Source of the DNA: an uncultured Prevotella sp.
GTDB taxonomy: Bacteria; Bacteroidota; Bacteroidia; Bacteroidales; Bacteroidaceae
Direction: 5' to 3'
DNA length: 64,000 bases
NCBI GenBank assembly: GCA_900554545.1
Contig: USHW01000005.1
Coordinates: 15,370-79,369, forward strand
The translations under genes were made by a program, and so were the position numbers. A model generated the notes under the pieces. That model ran no database searches. It saw nothing but the letters and a program-made list of their open reading frames with translations, and had not been told where the DNA came from. Shown here piece by piece: positions 24,760-34,033 of this stretch; position 1 is the stretch's first letter, and each line of letters begins with the position of its first letter.

Positions 24760-24829
24760 AAGAATCAAGAACTAAGAAGACATGCGAATGACGATTTATG
24801 AATGACAATTTTCTTAGCCCTTGATTCTT
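24760..24829. terminator. Hairpin between pdxA and the flippase-like gene
   Basis: AAGAATCAAGAACTAAGAA (24760-24778) is nearly complementary to TTCTTAGCCCTTGATTCTT (24811-24829). It sits between two minus-strand genes, upstream of the pdxA stop as transcribed towards the flippase gene, and may attenuate read-through. Confidence 0.5.
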
Positions 24830-24846
24830 AACCCTTAATTCCTTAT

Positions 24847-25944
24847 TCAGCTGTTTTTCTTGGGGATGTTAAACCTTGTCTTCTCGCTGTCGTCACGCTT
24901 CTCATGGTAAAGCTTTCCGAGCGGACGGGCAAGCGGCTCGTCGTATTCGGCTCTGTTGCGGAACACGTCGATGGCGGTATAGACCGCCTGGCGGAACGAA
25001 CCTTCGTCAGCCATGTTCTTGCCGGCAATGTCATAGGCCGTGCCATGGTCGGGCGACGTGCGCACAAGTGGCAGTCCGGCTGTGAAGTTTACACCGTCGC
25101 CGCGGTCGAGAGCCTTGAACGGAGCCAGGCCCTGGTCATGGTACATGGCAAGCACACCGTCAAACGACTCATAAGAGCCGTGTGCAAAGAACCCGTCGGC
25201 AGCATACGGGCCAAAGGCACAAACACCGTTGTCAGACAATTCCCTTATCGCAGGCGCTATGATTTCCTGTTCCTCCGTGCCCAACAGGCCGCCGTCGCCG
25301 GCATGGGGGTTGAGGGCAAGCACAGCTATGCGCGGATTTGAGATGCGGAAATCACGCTTCAGCGAGTCGCTGAATATCGTTGCCTTCTCTACTATGCGCT
25401 CCTTTGTTATGGCAGCAGCAATGTCTTTCACCGGCAGATGGGTGGTTACAAGGGCTATGCGCATCATGTCGTTGAGCAGTATCATCAGCGCTTTCTTTCC
25501 TTCGCCGACACGCTGTTCAAGGTATTCCGTATGCCCGCAGAAATTGAAATCATCGCCCTGTATGTTGTTCTTGTTTATAGGAGCTGTCACAAGTACGTCG
25601 AAAAGCCCTTTCTGGTAATCTTCCATCGCGCGTTCAAGAGCCTTGAGCGATGCCGCCCCGGCCTCTTTTGACAGGTTTCCAAGCTCAACCTTTACCTCTT
25701 CGTCAAACGCTGGCAGAAGGTTCAGTTTGCCGTTATGAGCGTCTTCCGCAGAGTTGATGATTGTGAAGTTTGCCTGTATGCCCAAGGCGTTGCGGTGGTA
25801 AGCCGCAATTTTGGGCGAACCGTAGACAATTGGAGTGCACAGCTCGAGCATTGCAGGTTCGGCGAATGCCTTGAATATCACTTCATAACCTATGCCGTTA
25901 GTGTCTCCGTGGGTTATAGCAACCCGTATTTTTCCGTTTTCCAT
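24847..25944 (-). CDS. pdxA: 4-hydroxythreonine-4-phosphate dehydrogenase
   Basis: 365 residues. Typical PdxA features: the N-terminal RVAITHGDTNGIGYEVIFKA, the motif VTAPINKNNIQ, the metal-ligand segment CGHTEYLEQR, LNPHAGDGGLLGTEEQEII, and AMYHDQGLAPFKAL. The segment VRTSPDHGTAYDIAGK near the C-terminus is the substrate-binding loop. The enzyme acts in the DXP-dependent branch of pyridoxal 5'-phosphate synthesis, oxidising 4-phosphohydroxy-L-threonine with NAD. It lies downstream of rlmN and the DUF4837 gene on the same strand, a frequent Bacteroidales neighbourhood. Confidence 0.95.
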   Translation of the reverse strand: MENGKIRVAITHGDTNGIGYEVIFKAFAEPAMLELCTPIVYGSPKIAAYHRNALGIQANFTIINSAEDAHNGKLNLLPAFDEEVKVELGNLSKEAGAASLKALERAMEDYQKGLFDVLVTAPINKNNIQGDDFNFCGHTEYLEQRVGEGKKALMILLNDMMRIALVTTHLPVKDIAAAITKERIVEKATIFSDSLKRDFRISNPRIAVLALNPHAGDGGLLGTEEQEIIAPAIRELSDNGVCAFGPYAADGFFAHGSYESFDGVLAMYHDQGLAPFKALDRGDGVNFTAGLPLVRTSPDHGTAYDIAGKNMADEGSFRQAVYTAIDVFRNRAEYDEPLARPLGKLYHEKRDDSEKTRFNIPKKNS

Positions 25945-26016
25945 ATATTTTGTTTTTATATAATTTATGAGAGCTGGATTTTGTCAAGAACATTACCACT
26001 CCGGTATCCGACTTTT

Positions 26017-26988
26017 TCACTCTCCACTCTTCACTTTCAACGTATAAAGTGCCGCTTCCGCTTGCCTTATCAGATTGCGCTTCTTCATTTCCGGGGCATA
26101 CACGAAAGCCTCCGCCACAACTATCCGCCGCTTGGCCGTGTCTACAACAGAATGGGAAACAAACGGGCCGCCCATGGCGTCGCCGTACATCTCCCACAGT
26201 CCGCGGCTGGTCATCAGCGTGCGCCCCTTCTCCGTGGACAACGCATATCTTACGCTGCCATGCACGGTCTGCATATACATTCCTTGCCTCTCGCCGGGGA
26301 TGGCGCGCCTCATCACACTGTCTCTCGCGGCCAAAGCTTTCACAGGGTCGAGGCTGTCGCCGGGATATGCGTAGACACAGATATTCTGCATCCCACGTGC
26401 CGAATTGTCCGAAAACCACAAGAAACCGTCGCCTTTCTTGCTATATTTCATGTCCGCCGGAATTTTGATGCCGCATCCGAGAACTGAGTCAACCGCCGCA
26501 GCGGCCTTTGCATTATGGCTTTCGACCAACCGGGAGATTTCGACATTCATCTCTGCACGTGTGAACAAACCGGCCAAATGGCGGCCTATCTGCGGTGCAG
26601 ACTTCATCATCGCTGCGGCAGAAGGCGCGTTGACATAAGCCACCATCTGCGGCTTCGCCCATACGTTCTTCTCGTATCTGATTTTCACCGACGTGAAAAC
26701 AGCCGGATTTACGGTCAATATAACTATATTGCGCGCCAGCTTTGCCGCCTGATTGAAATGCAGGCTGTCCGCTTCCGACACGTCAAACATCGGTTCTGAC
26801 TGCGGAAGTCCCGCCGCGTCTTGCGACAGCACACTATCAAGCAGATGCGACACCGCCTTGTCAGAAGACACCACAAGAACTTCGTAAGGCCGTCCGCCGC
26901 TCTTGGGAAGCATGGATGCCGGCCCGTCACAGGCGCACAGCAACGTGGCCGACACAGCCAGAAGGAACATGGCAAAGGCTCTCGTCAT
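26017..26988 (-). CDS. DUF4837 family lipoprotein
   Basis: 323 residues with a lipoprotein signal peptide (MTRAFAMFLLAVSATLLCAC), lipid-modified cysteine at 20. The mature start GGRPYEVLVVSSDKAVSHLL and later VNPAVFTSVKIRYEKNVWAK and GMYMQTVHGSVRYALSTEKG are typical of DUF4837, a Bacteroidetes family of unknown function. Its ATG overlaps the rlmN stop (ATGA), so the two are coupled. Probably anchored to the periplasmic face of a membrane. The adjoining 25945-26016 stretch holds only a partial copy of the GAGTGAAG hairpin. Confidence 0.85.
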   Translation of the reverse strand: MTRAFAMFLLAVSATLLCACDGPASMLPKSGGRPYEVLVVSSDKAVSHLLDSVLSQDAAGLPQSEPMFDVSEADSLHFNQAAKLARNIVILTVNPAVFTSVKIRYEKNVWAKPQMVAYVNAPSAAAMMKSAPQIGRHLAGLFTRAEMNVEISRLVESHNAKAAAAVDSVLGCGIKIPADMKYSKKGDGFLWFSDNSARGMQNICVYAYPGDSLDPVKALAARDSVMRRAIPGERQGMYMQTVHGSVRYALSTEKGRTLMTSRGLWEMYGDAMGGPFVSHSVVDTAKRRIVVAEAFVYAPEMKKRNLIRQAEAALYTLKVKSGE

Positions 26989-28022
26989 TGGCCGCGAGCC
27001 TCCTTCTCCGCCGTACTCAACAGGCCGCAGGCGGCGTATATGTCCTGTCCACGGCTCGCCCTGATTGTTGTAAACAGGCCGTGTCCGGTAAGATAATCAC
27101 GAAAAGCCGTCATCCGTTCCTCGTCTGCACCATGCAAACCGACATCTGGTATTTGGTGGAAACGTATCAGGTTGATACGGCAGTCAAGCCCTTTCAGCAG
27201 CCTTACAATCTCACGTGCATGGGCTTTCGAGTCGTTAAGGCCGCCAAACACGATATACTCGAACGACAGACGGCGCTGATGACTGAAGTCGTAACCGCGC
27301 AGCATCTCCACGATTTCGCTTATCGGCATGGCTTTCTCGGCCGGCATCAGCATCGCGCGCTGCTCGTGAAGCGGCGAATGCAGACTGATGGCCAAATGGC
27401 ACTCGCTCTCCTCTATGAAACGTCTCAGCTTGCTTTTAATTCCAACGCTGCTCACCGTGATGCGCTTCGGACTCCAGGCATATCCCCATGCTGCGGTCAG
27501 AACCTCTGTGGCCCGCAGCACGTTGTCAAGATTGTCCATCGGCTCGCCCTGTCCCATGAACACAATGTTGGTAAGCTTGTCGCGTTCGGGCAGGGAATAT
27601 ATTTGGTTCAGTATGTCACTTGCCGTAAGGTTGCCTTCAAACCCCTGCTTGCCCGTCTGGCAAAACAGGCAATTCATCTTGCACCCCACCTGCGACGAGA
27701 CGCACAGTGTGGCGCGGTCGTCGTCGGGTATATACACCGTCTCGACAAACTTGCCGCCGGCCGTAGGGAAAAGATATTTCACCGTTCCGTCCTTCGACCT
27801 TTGGCAGCCTGCAGGCGGCATACATCCTATAGTGTATTGCTCTTTCAGCTTCTCCCGGTTCTGTTTTGAAATGTCGGTCATGTCGTCAATAGAGCCGACG
27901 CGCTTGGTGTACAGCCATTTGGCCATCTGTCCGCCAGTAAAAGCCGGCATACCCAGCGCTTTTGCGACATCTTTCAACTCTGAAAGCGACATTCCCAACA
28001 AGGGACTGATATTACCTTCCAT
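26985..28022 (-). CDS. rlmN: Dual-specificity RNA methyltransferase RlmN
   Basis: 345 residues. The radical-SAM motif CxxxCxxC is present as C114, C118 and C121 (CKMNCLFC), followed by QTGKQGFEGNLTASDI. The conserved C-terminal cysteine in IYAACGLLSTAE is also there, needed for the methyl-transfer mechanism. Other signatures are VFMGQGEPMDNLDNVL and LAISLHSPLHEQRAMLMP. It methylates C2 of A2503 in 23S rRNA and A37 of some tRNAs. First gene of the rlmN, DUF4837, pdxA group. A TAAGTTTG -7 box on the minus strand at 28056-28049 lies just upstream, with a poor -33. Confidence 0.96.
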   Translation of the reverse strand: MEGNISPLLGMSLSELKDVAKALGMPAFTGGQMAKWLYTKRVGSIDDMTDISKQNREKLKEQYTIGCMPPAGCQRSKDGTVKYLFPTAGGKFVETVYIPDDDRATLCVSSQVGCKMNCLFCQTGKQGFEGNLTASDILNQIYSLPERDKLTNIVFMGQGEPMDNLDNVLRATEVLTAAWGYAWSPKRITVSSVGIKSKLRRFIEESECHLAISLHSPLHEQRAMLMPAEKAMPISEIVEMLRGYDFSHQRRLSFEYIVFGGLNDSKAHAREIVRLLKGLDCRINLIRFHQIPDVGLHGADEERMTAFRDYLTGHGLFTTIRASRGQDIYAACGLLSTAEKEARGQ

Positions 28023-28148
28023 CCTTGAACGTAAATGTATTTAATTTGCAAACTTACACAAAAAAATCCATTTACAGCCCCTTATTACAAGAAAAACACC
28101 TTTCTTGACACAAAACGCCATGCCCAAACTCGGTATAATCAAAAACGA

Positions 28149-28184
28149 CCGTGGCGCAAACTTTTATTGAAGTCTGCGCCACGG
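28149..28184 (-). terminator. Terminator after the FimB-like gene
   Basis: CCGTGGCGCA (28149-28158) and TGCGCCACGG (28175-28184) are perfectly complementary. On the minus strand the stem is followed by TCGTTTTTG, giving an intrinsic terminator 22 bp past the stop of the lipoprotein gene. Confidence 0.85.
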
Positions 28185-28206
28185 ATATTTTTCAATAGGA
28201 TGATTT

Positions 28207-29574
28207 TTATTCAGTGAATGAAACTGTAGTGAAAGCGCGAAGGATGTCACCTTGCCTTGGAGAGTTCTCATAAAGCGAAGAGTTTGTCAAAAGGCATGAT
28301 TTTATGTCTCCGTCTGTATTTCGGAATAAATAGAGAACCCTATCTACCATAAATTCATCAACGTCTTCACCCTCTTCTTTCAGGCTTGTAAAATCCTCGG
28401 CAATAGCCGAATAGTTCTCCCCCATATAGCCAAGTTCTTCTCTGTTTGCCAATCGCCATCCAGTCACACCACTGACAGCAAGTTTATTTATGTCTTCAGC
28501 TATCACGGTTTCAAGATTCTCTACACTTTCTAACGTCAAGCATTTCGGCGACATCAACGTAGCAGTCTTTTCCACCTCGTCCGTCATCAACACATAACAG
28601 CCCTTATACAAACTACCGACTTCAGGAACTGTTCCCGTAACGACATCGCCACCCGAAGGCTCGTCGTCGCCATCACCGCCCGGTACAACCGTCTCGCTTT
28701 CACCAGTCTCGTCAAACTCAAACGTAACGTTGGTCGTTCCGGCCCATTCAACACCTGTAATTGAGCCGTTCAGCTCGACACCGTCACCACGGTATGTTCC
28801 GCTTATGTTCACCTTGTAATTGGCCTTCAGTTCTTGTGGACACAGGTAAGAATAACTATGTATCTTATCATTTGCCGTAAACGAAACCTTCACCGTAGCC
28901 GCACCTGCCGCCTCCAGCAGATAAACCGCCCCCGTACTTTTCCACACATTGCTCTCGCCCTCACGCACCAAGTCGGCTATATATTCACCCTTCTCACCGG
29001 AATAACTGCCGTCGAGCTTTATGTTTTCATACAACGGACTTACCGACACCGCAACCGCCGTAACGCTTGAAGGCACATTGTTGATTGTAACAGACTCAAG
29101 CATCATCACCTTGCGCTCAAGCGACAGCGTCAGCGTGTTCTCCTCGCCATAAGCCAACGTCACCGAGTTATGCGCGGTCATAACATCGCCGTGTCCATGC
29201 CCGTCTTTCAAGGCCACCACGGCATCCTTCACCGCATTCTCCTTCGTCGGCAGCTCATACGCCTCCGCGTCGGTACCAGCCAACGCATAAACATCATAAC
29301 TTCCCTCCGGCAAGTTCAACGACAAGTTCTCTTCTTCAGAAACTATCTGCTCCAAATATACACACCTGTCAGATTCGTCGAAGATGTAAACATTCACAGG
29401 ATAGCTAATCTTCGCCGTCCCCTCTGCGCCCTCAACCTGCGCAACACGGGTACGTATCACCAACATACTGTTAGCGTCCTTGTCGTTAAACACTTCGTCA
29501 TCACTGAACTTCTCGCAAGAGAAAAAAGATACCGCCATAAAAAGCAGTAGAAAAGTAATTAGTTTATTTTTCAT
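28207..29574 (-). CDS. FimB/Mfa2-like fimbrial-type lipoprotein
   Basis: About 455 residues from the ATG at 29572-29574 (MKNKLITFLLLFMAVSFFSC), a lipoprotein signal with lipobox FFSC; nine extra upstream codons overlap the promoter region and are discarded. The N-terminal domain (VNVYIFDESDRCVYLEQIVS, LNLPEGSYDVYALAGTDAE) has the beta-sandwich pattern of FimB/Mfa2 fimbrial anchors. An acidic Gly/Pro/Asp linker (about 300-325) leads to a second domain containing TGWRLANREELGYMGENYSA, resembling FISUMP-like segments. Likely surface-exposed. It stands alone with its own promoter and terminator. Fimbrial role is tentative because no other fimbrial gene adjoins it. Confidence 0.6.
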   Translation of the reverse strand: MKNKLITFLLLFMAVSFFSCEKFSDDEVFNDKDANSMLVIRTRVAQVEGAEGTAKISYPVNVYIFDESDRCVYLEQIVSEEENLSLNLPEGSYDVYALAGTDAEAYELPTKENAVKDAVVALKDGHGHGDVMTAHNSVTLAYGEENTLTLSLERKVMMLESVTINNVPSSVTAVAVSVSPLYENIKLDGSYSGEKGEYIADLVREGESNVWKSTGAVYLLEAAGAATVKVSFTANDKIHSYSYLCPQELKANYKVNISGTYRGDGVELNGSITGVEWAGTTNVTFEFDETGESETVVPGGDGDDEPSGGDVVTGTVPEVGSLYKGCYVLMTDEVEKTATLMSPKCLTLESVENLETVIAEDINKLAVSGVTGWRLANREELGYMGENYSAIAEDFTSLKEEGEDVDEFMVDRVLYLFRNTDGDIKSCLLTNSSLYENSPRQGDILRAFTTVSFTE

Positions 29575-29598
29575 AGTGATTTTTTTATAAAAATTGCA

Positions 29599-29631
29599 CA
29601 AATATACGCCAAAATCGTTAACATTGTCAAA
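29599..29631 (-). promoter_or_regulatory. Promoter of the FimB-like gene
   Basis: On the minus strand TTTG (29631-29628) and TATATTTG (29606-29599) are 21 bp apart, a full Bacteroidetes promoter 25 bp from the ATG. Confidence 0.75.
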
Positions 29632-29760
29632 TCCGCCCGTTGGAAATTACCCATGTTTGCATTTTTTAACACAGACATACGAGCGACACCATAAAAACTT
29701 ACATTATGTTGGCAGTCAAAGCATTACTCTGCCTAAAAACATTTTATAATCTCTTACTTT

Positions 29761-29843
29761 GCAAAAGACCACCTTTTAGCCTGCAATTAATGGCCTTTTG
29801 GAAGCTAAAAGGCCATTAACCGCAAGACAATTGACCGTCTTTC
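29761..29843. repeat. 22-bp-unit GGCC repeat element, copy 3
   Basis: Units AAAAGACCACCTTTT, TTAATGGCCTTTTG, AAAAGGCCATTAA and TTGACCGTCTTTC follow each other at about 22-bp steps. It lies between the end of the capsule locus and the FimB-like gene. The remainder of 29632-29866 shows nothing else. Confidence 0.6.
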
Positions 29844-29866
29844 ATATCATAAGAACATTTAAGACT

Positions 29867-31018
29867 TCAATAGCCATTCAACTTTTCATTCCAGGAATAA
29901 TGTTCCTGCACCATATCAAAACCATTTTTCCTTATTTTATTACGCAACTTCACATCTTTCATTATTTCAATATAAACTTTAGCAAAAGAATTTTCATCAT
30001 CACAAATAAAACAATTCTCATTATTCCTTAGCTCTGGCACTGCCTTTGAAATCAAGGATGTCATAATAACTGGTATTCCACAACCCATTGCTACAAGAAC
30101 CTTATTTTGTATCCCTGCAGCAATTCGTATAGGTGCAACTGCGACACATGAATCAGATATTACGCCTGCCAAATCATCGACAAAACCCGTTACAATAATA
30201 TTTTTATTATTCTCAAGTGCTAATATTTCACGAGATGGTTCGGCTCCCACAATATAGAAAACAGCATTAGGATTATATTTCAATATTACTGGAAATATGT
30301 CTTTAACAAACCAAAGAACAGCATCTTGATTCTGCAACGTCCTCATATTACCAATGAAGCATATTTTATTAGGATTAATTTTTTCAGGTAAAACATCTGA
30401 ACAACTTACTCCATTCGTATGTAGCACGAGCGACAATGCCTGTCCACGCTTATTAAGATAATCAATGTCTGTTTGAGATACCAGAACAACCTTCGGAAAA
30501 ACTTTCACAACATGATTTTCATAAGCCCGAATTAAACTGCGCTCAAAAAAATAAACTATCTTTTTCAACAAACTCCCCTTGGCTTTTGATGTCATTGTAT
30601 AAGTTCTCGACAAAGCATCTGTCATTTCCACTGTGGACTCAGCATACAAGCCCTCTTTCTCCAAATATGGAACCGTACGCAATAAATGCGCAATAAACCT
30701 GTCCGGCCGTTCTTGCTTTATAACATTTCGGAACTTTCTTTGAAAAGATTTAGAATAATAATAACCACACTGCATTGGCTTTCCTGCAAAAAAGAACATC
30801 AAAGCATAAATATATGACGCAATCTTTTTATGCTTCACAAGAAAAATCTCATCGTACAACTTGCGAGCCTCTTCAATATCTACTTTATTTTCATAAAATG
30901 AAACAAGTAGCAATTCATGACCTTGCGATTTGAGATAGCGTGCAATGTGATTTATCCTCAATACATCACCACCATTCTCAGGGACAGGGAAACGTGGGGT
31001 CAATATACAAATCTTCAT
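29867..31018 (-). CDS. Glycosyltransferase, GT4 family
   Basis: 383 residues. The start MKICILTPRFPVPENGGDVL and the C-terminal half with NKICFIGNMRTLQNQDAVLW, AVFYIVGAEPSREILAL and VAPIRIAAGIQNKVLVAMGC are a GT-B fold of the GT4 type. It would transfer a sugar from an activated donor to the lipid-linked repeat unit of the capsule at the cytosolic face of the membrane. Specificity cannot be read. Last gene of the capsule locus; the region is AT-rich compared with flanking housekeeping genes. Confidence 0.88.
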   Translation of the reverse strand: MKICILTPRFPVPENGGDVLRINHIARYLKSQGHELLLVSFYENKVDIEEARKLYDEIFLVKHKKIASYIYALMFFFAGKPMQCGYYYSKSFQRKFRNVIKQERPDRFIAHLLRTVPYLEKEGLYAESTVEMTDALSRTYTMTSKAKGSLLKKIVYFFERSLIRAYENHVVKVFPKVVLVSQTDIDYLNKRGQALSLVLHTNGVSCSDVLPEKINPNKICFIGNMRTLQNQDAVLWFVKDIFPVILKYNPNAVFYIVGAEPSREILALENNKNIIVTGFVDDLAGVISDSCVAVAPIRIAAGIQNKVLVAMGCGIPVIMTSLISKAVPELRNNENCFICDDENSFAKVYIEIMKDVKLRNKIRKNGFDMVQEHYSWNEKLNGY

Positions 31019-31036
31019 TACAATAAAATTTAACCG

Positions 31037-32137
31037 TTAATCATCAAACTCTAATGCTGACTTGAATTCATTTGAAACAACCTCTTCCGAATGATGTTCA
31101 AGAAAGACATTCCGTGAATACTTATTAAATCTTGGTACAGGATTTTCAATGTATCTTTTGATACATTCTATATATTCTGAAGCAGTATTACACTTACCAC
31201 CAATTTTCTCATAATCAACATCATATCCTTCAAAAGTTTCATCAGTTCCTATAATATTCTTTCCATACATCATCGCTTCACATGTCTTTATCTTCATTCC
31301 ACTACCAGAAAAAATAGGCAAAACCATAAAATCTGCTTCATAAAAATAACATCCCAAATCAGGAACATCGCTTTTCACTTCGATATCCTTCATACATTTG
31401 TATTCTGACTTAAGCTTAGCCATCCCTTTGCCGACAACCATGAAATCAATGTCAACAAACGGCAATACATTTTTCACAAACCATAACACTCCTTCACTGT
31501 TTGCAGGAAAGCAACTACCAATAAACATACAAAGCGGACGTTTCCTTGTTAAAGCTGTATCACATGAAACATTAAGACGGTCCTTCATCACGACTGGCAT
31601 TATCACATCCGGCTTTCTACCATGCAAATTATGTATCAAACCTGCGTCACGATTATTTAACACAATTATTCTGTCAGAATATTTACAAGAATAACCGTCA
31701 TTACGTTTTGCACAATTAATCACCACACTGCGAAACGGAATGTGTTTAGGGATAACCGCATCATAATAAATACTTTCCACATTGTGAAAATAAGATATAA
31801 TTTTGCCCTTATAACCAGCCTTGCGGAGTTTTTTTGCAATTATGCCCAATAAGCTCGTACCCAAAAAAACAAAATCGTATTCCCCTGCTTCAGCCACAAT
31901 ATTCCTTATGAAGAAAGGCGTTACACCGTTATGATATCCGAAAGGGAACAATAAAATTGCCAATGCATAACTCCATAACGACCTTCTCCTATATTCATCA
32001 TGTACATATACAACTTTGACATTATCTTCACCAAACAAATCCCTTGCCATCTTCAGGTTCTGCTGATTTACAACACCGCCGCCCTCAAGAATTCCACGAT
32101 AACGCTTGAACAGTAAAAACAATACTTTCTTTTGCAT
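31037..32137 (-). CDS. Glycosyltransferase, GT-B fold
   Basis: 366 residues. The N-terminal half (MQKKVLFLLFKRYRGILEGG, then GEYDFVFLGTSLLGIIAKKL) and the C-terminal half with LCMFIGSCFPANSEGVLWFV, IDFMVVGKGMAKLKSEYK, and VLPIFSGSGMKIKTCEAMMYGK make a GT-B glycosyltransferase related to GT4. The GSGMKIK...EAM segment is the donor-binding region. It lies 18 bp upstream of the last glycosyltransferase and is co-transcribed. AT-rich. Sugar specificity unknown. Confidence 0.85.
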   Translation of the reverse strand: MQKKVLFLLFKRYRGILEGGGVVNQQNLKMARDLFGEDNVKVVYVHDEYRRRSLWSYALAILLFPFGYHNGVTPFFIRNIVAEAGEYDFVFLGTSLLGIIAKKLRKAGYKGKIISYFHNVESIYYDAVIPKHIPFRSVVINCAKRNDGYSCKYSDRIIVLNNRDAGLIHNLHGRKPDVIMPVVMKDRLNVSCDTALTRKRPLCMFIGSCFPANSEGVLWFVKNVLPFVDIDFMVVGKGMAKLKSEYKCMKDIEVKSDVPDLGCYFYEADFMVLPIFSGSGMKIKTCEAMMYGKNIIGTDETFEGYDVDYEKIGGKCNTASEYIECIKRYIENPVPRFNKYSRNVFLEHHSEEVVSNEFKSALEFDD

Positions 32138-32226
32138 TTAGAAAAGAATTATTAATTAACAACTAAAAATACATGTATCATCTGGCAACAAGCTCTCTAC
32201 AAAGCCTGATATGTCTTCCATTATAC

Positions 32227-33387
32227 TTACTTATCCAAAGCCTTTCTAATAGCGTTAAGCCAACCATGGCCAAACCTTAAGTCTGGCTCAACATAATTGC
32301 CTTCACCCCATTCATTCCAAGCTCTTAGCATCAATATCCTATGCTGCGCTTCTTTACCGCTTATCAATTGTAACGCGTCTTCCACATGTTGTTGAAAATA
32401 CTCGGGTTTGGCATTGACATATACTCCGTCATAAGAACCTACGCGAGGCGTACGATCCCACTGAGGAACTATAGTAGGAATAACCTGCTCCCATTTGTCT
32501 TCAGGAGCAAAATAATACTTTGTGACTTTTGCATAATCAAACTTATTGATTTTCATTCCGCTGAAAAACGTCCGCAACAACAATTGCAAAAGACGTATAT
32601 ATTTGCCTTTATATATCATCTCTGCACGAAACTTTCCAAACGAGTTGACGCCATCAAATCCCAAATTCAATATGTCTTCATAAACGACCTTACTACTTTT
32701 TAAATTTGGCAACACCCGGTGTATATCACCATTTTCATCGCGCTTAATCGTAGACGTAGAATTTGTCACTCCCACGAAATAAAAATCGCCAAGCCCATTT
32801 TCTTTTGCAAGCCGCCGCCAAACAAAAATGAAGTTGGAAACATCCTTGAAATTATATGGATCATAAATAAGGAATAGCGGTTTCCCGTCAACAGTTATAT
32901 ATCTATGATCTTTAAATGCAGACAATAGATAATTGAAATGAGCAACATAGTCTTCTTCACCTGGATACAACTGCTCGGCAATCATTTTTTTAGAATTGAA
33001 TCCACCGCTTCCACGCTTCCAAGTTTTCGTCGTCCAATCATGGTTAGCCCAACATAAACAAAATGGGAAATCTGGCTTACCCGACGCAACAACCTCCTCG
33101 AAAGGACGTTCAAGCAATCTTTTTCCATTACCAAGCCAATAATGGTAATAACAAAAGCCCTCAATGCCTGCTTCACGAGCCAATCCAGCCTGTTTTTCCC
33201 TAACTTCTGGTAGTCGTAAATCATAAAAGCCCAAATCAGCAGGAATGTGTGGCTGATAATGTCCCTTGAACATTGGTCTTGCTTGAGCAACACTTGTCCA
33301 TTCTGTGTATCCTGGCCCCCAATACTTATCATTTTCAGGTATTGGATGAAATTGTGGTAAATAGTATGCTATTATTCTGGCTTCCAT
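32227..33387 (-). CDS. WbsX-like protein with glycoside hydrolase 99-like domain
   Basis: 386 residues. The start RIIAYYLPQFHPIPENDKYW, then GPGYTEWTSVAQARPMFKGH, the motif GIEGFCYYHYWLGNGKRLLE, CLCWANHDWTTKTW, and the closing LMLRAWNEWGEGNYVEPDLR are the hallmarks of WbsX proteins found in O-antigen and capsule loci. The family is related to GH99 and is often called a glycosyltransferase, but its activity has not been settled to my knowledge. No signal peptide, so it acts in the cytosol. Flanked by an acyltransferase and a glycosyltransferase gene in the same operon. Confidence 0.9.
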   Translation of the reverse strand: MEARIIAYYLPQFHPIPENDKYWGPGYTEWTSVAQARPMFKGHYQPHIPADLGFYDLRLPEVREKQAGLAREAGIEGFCYYHYWLGNGKRLLERPFEEVVASGKPDFPFCLCWANHDWTTKTWKRGSGGFNSKKMIAEQLYPGEEDYVAHFNYLLSAFKDHRYITVDGKPLFLIYDPYNFKDVSNFIFVWRRLAKENGLGDFYFVGVTNSTSTIKRDENGDIHRVLPNLKSSKVVYEDILNLGFDGVNSFGKFRAEMIYKGKYIRLLQLLLRTFFSGMKINKFDYAKVTKYYFAPEDKWEQVIPTIVPQWDRTPRVGSYDGVYVNAKPEYFQQHVEDALQLISGKEAQHRILMLRAWNEWGEGNYVEPDLRFGHGWLNAIRKALDK

Positions 33388-33394
33388 ATCTTTA

Positions 33395-34033
33395 TTATTT
33401 TCTTATTTGTTTAACAACTCTTGCAGGAGCACCTGCTGCCACGGAATACGACGGTATATCTTTTGTAACCACGCTGTTCGCACCGACAATCACACCATCG
33501 CCAATTGTAACATTAGGCATTATGCACACATTATTTCCAAGCCAAACATTATCTCCAATTATCACTTTTCCTTTTGAAACAAGACTCCTTTTCTCCGGAT
33601 GAATGTTCAGCTCACTCACGTCGGACCTGCCATGTGCATTGTCTGTGATGATAACATTTGTCCCTGTTAGAAGATTCTTTCCTATAACAATACCATTACA
33701 AGCCGTTATGTGCGACATCGCCCCAATATGACAATTCTCTCCTATTATTATCTCCGGTGTCCTTTTCTCTCCTTGATAATTATCCCAGGCTGTCAACCTT
33801 ATTCCCCTATCCAATTCTACATTATTACCAATATGAATATAACGGAGACCTTCCAATGCCGATGCCTTATATCCCATGATTGACTTTTCGCCCCAACAAG
33901 CAAACTTGTTAGACCAATAACCTGTATACATGTGTGAAACAAATGCCCGTACAGATTTTGAAATTATCGGACTGTATATCAAAGAGAAAACATGACCTAT
34001 AAATTCAGCCAAACACTTCATTAATTGTCGCAT
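33395..34033 (-). CDS. Hexapeptide-repeat acyltransferase
   Basis: 212 residues. The C-terminal two-thirds is a left-handed beta-helix with hexapeptide repeats: IIIGENCHIGAMSHITACNG, VIIGDNVWLGNNVCIMPNVT, IGDGVIVGANSVVTKDIPSY. The ending SYSVAAGAPARVVKQIRK is typical of the xenobiotic/serine acetyltransferase class. It probably O- or N-acetylates a sugar of the capsule repeat unit using acetyl-CoA. It overlaps the upstream glycosyltransferase by 13 bp, which implies coupled translation. Confidence 0.9.
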   Translation of the reverse strand: MRQLMKCLAEFIGHVFSLIYSPIISKSVRAFVSHMYTGYWSNKFACWGEKSIMGYKASALEGLRYIHIGNNVELDRGIRLTAWDNYQGEKRTPEIIIGENCHIGAMSHITACNGIVIGKNLLTGTNVIITDNAHGRSDVSELNIHPEKRSLVSKGKVIIGDNVWLGNNVCIMPNVTIGDGVIVGANSVVTKDIPSYSVAAGAPARVVKQIRK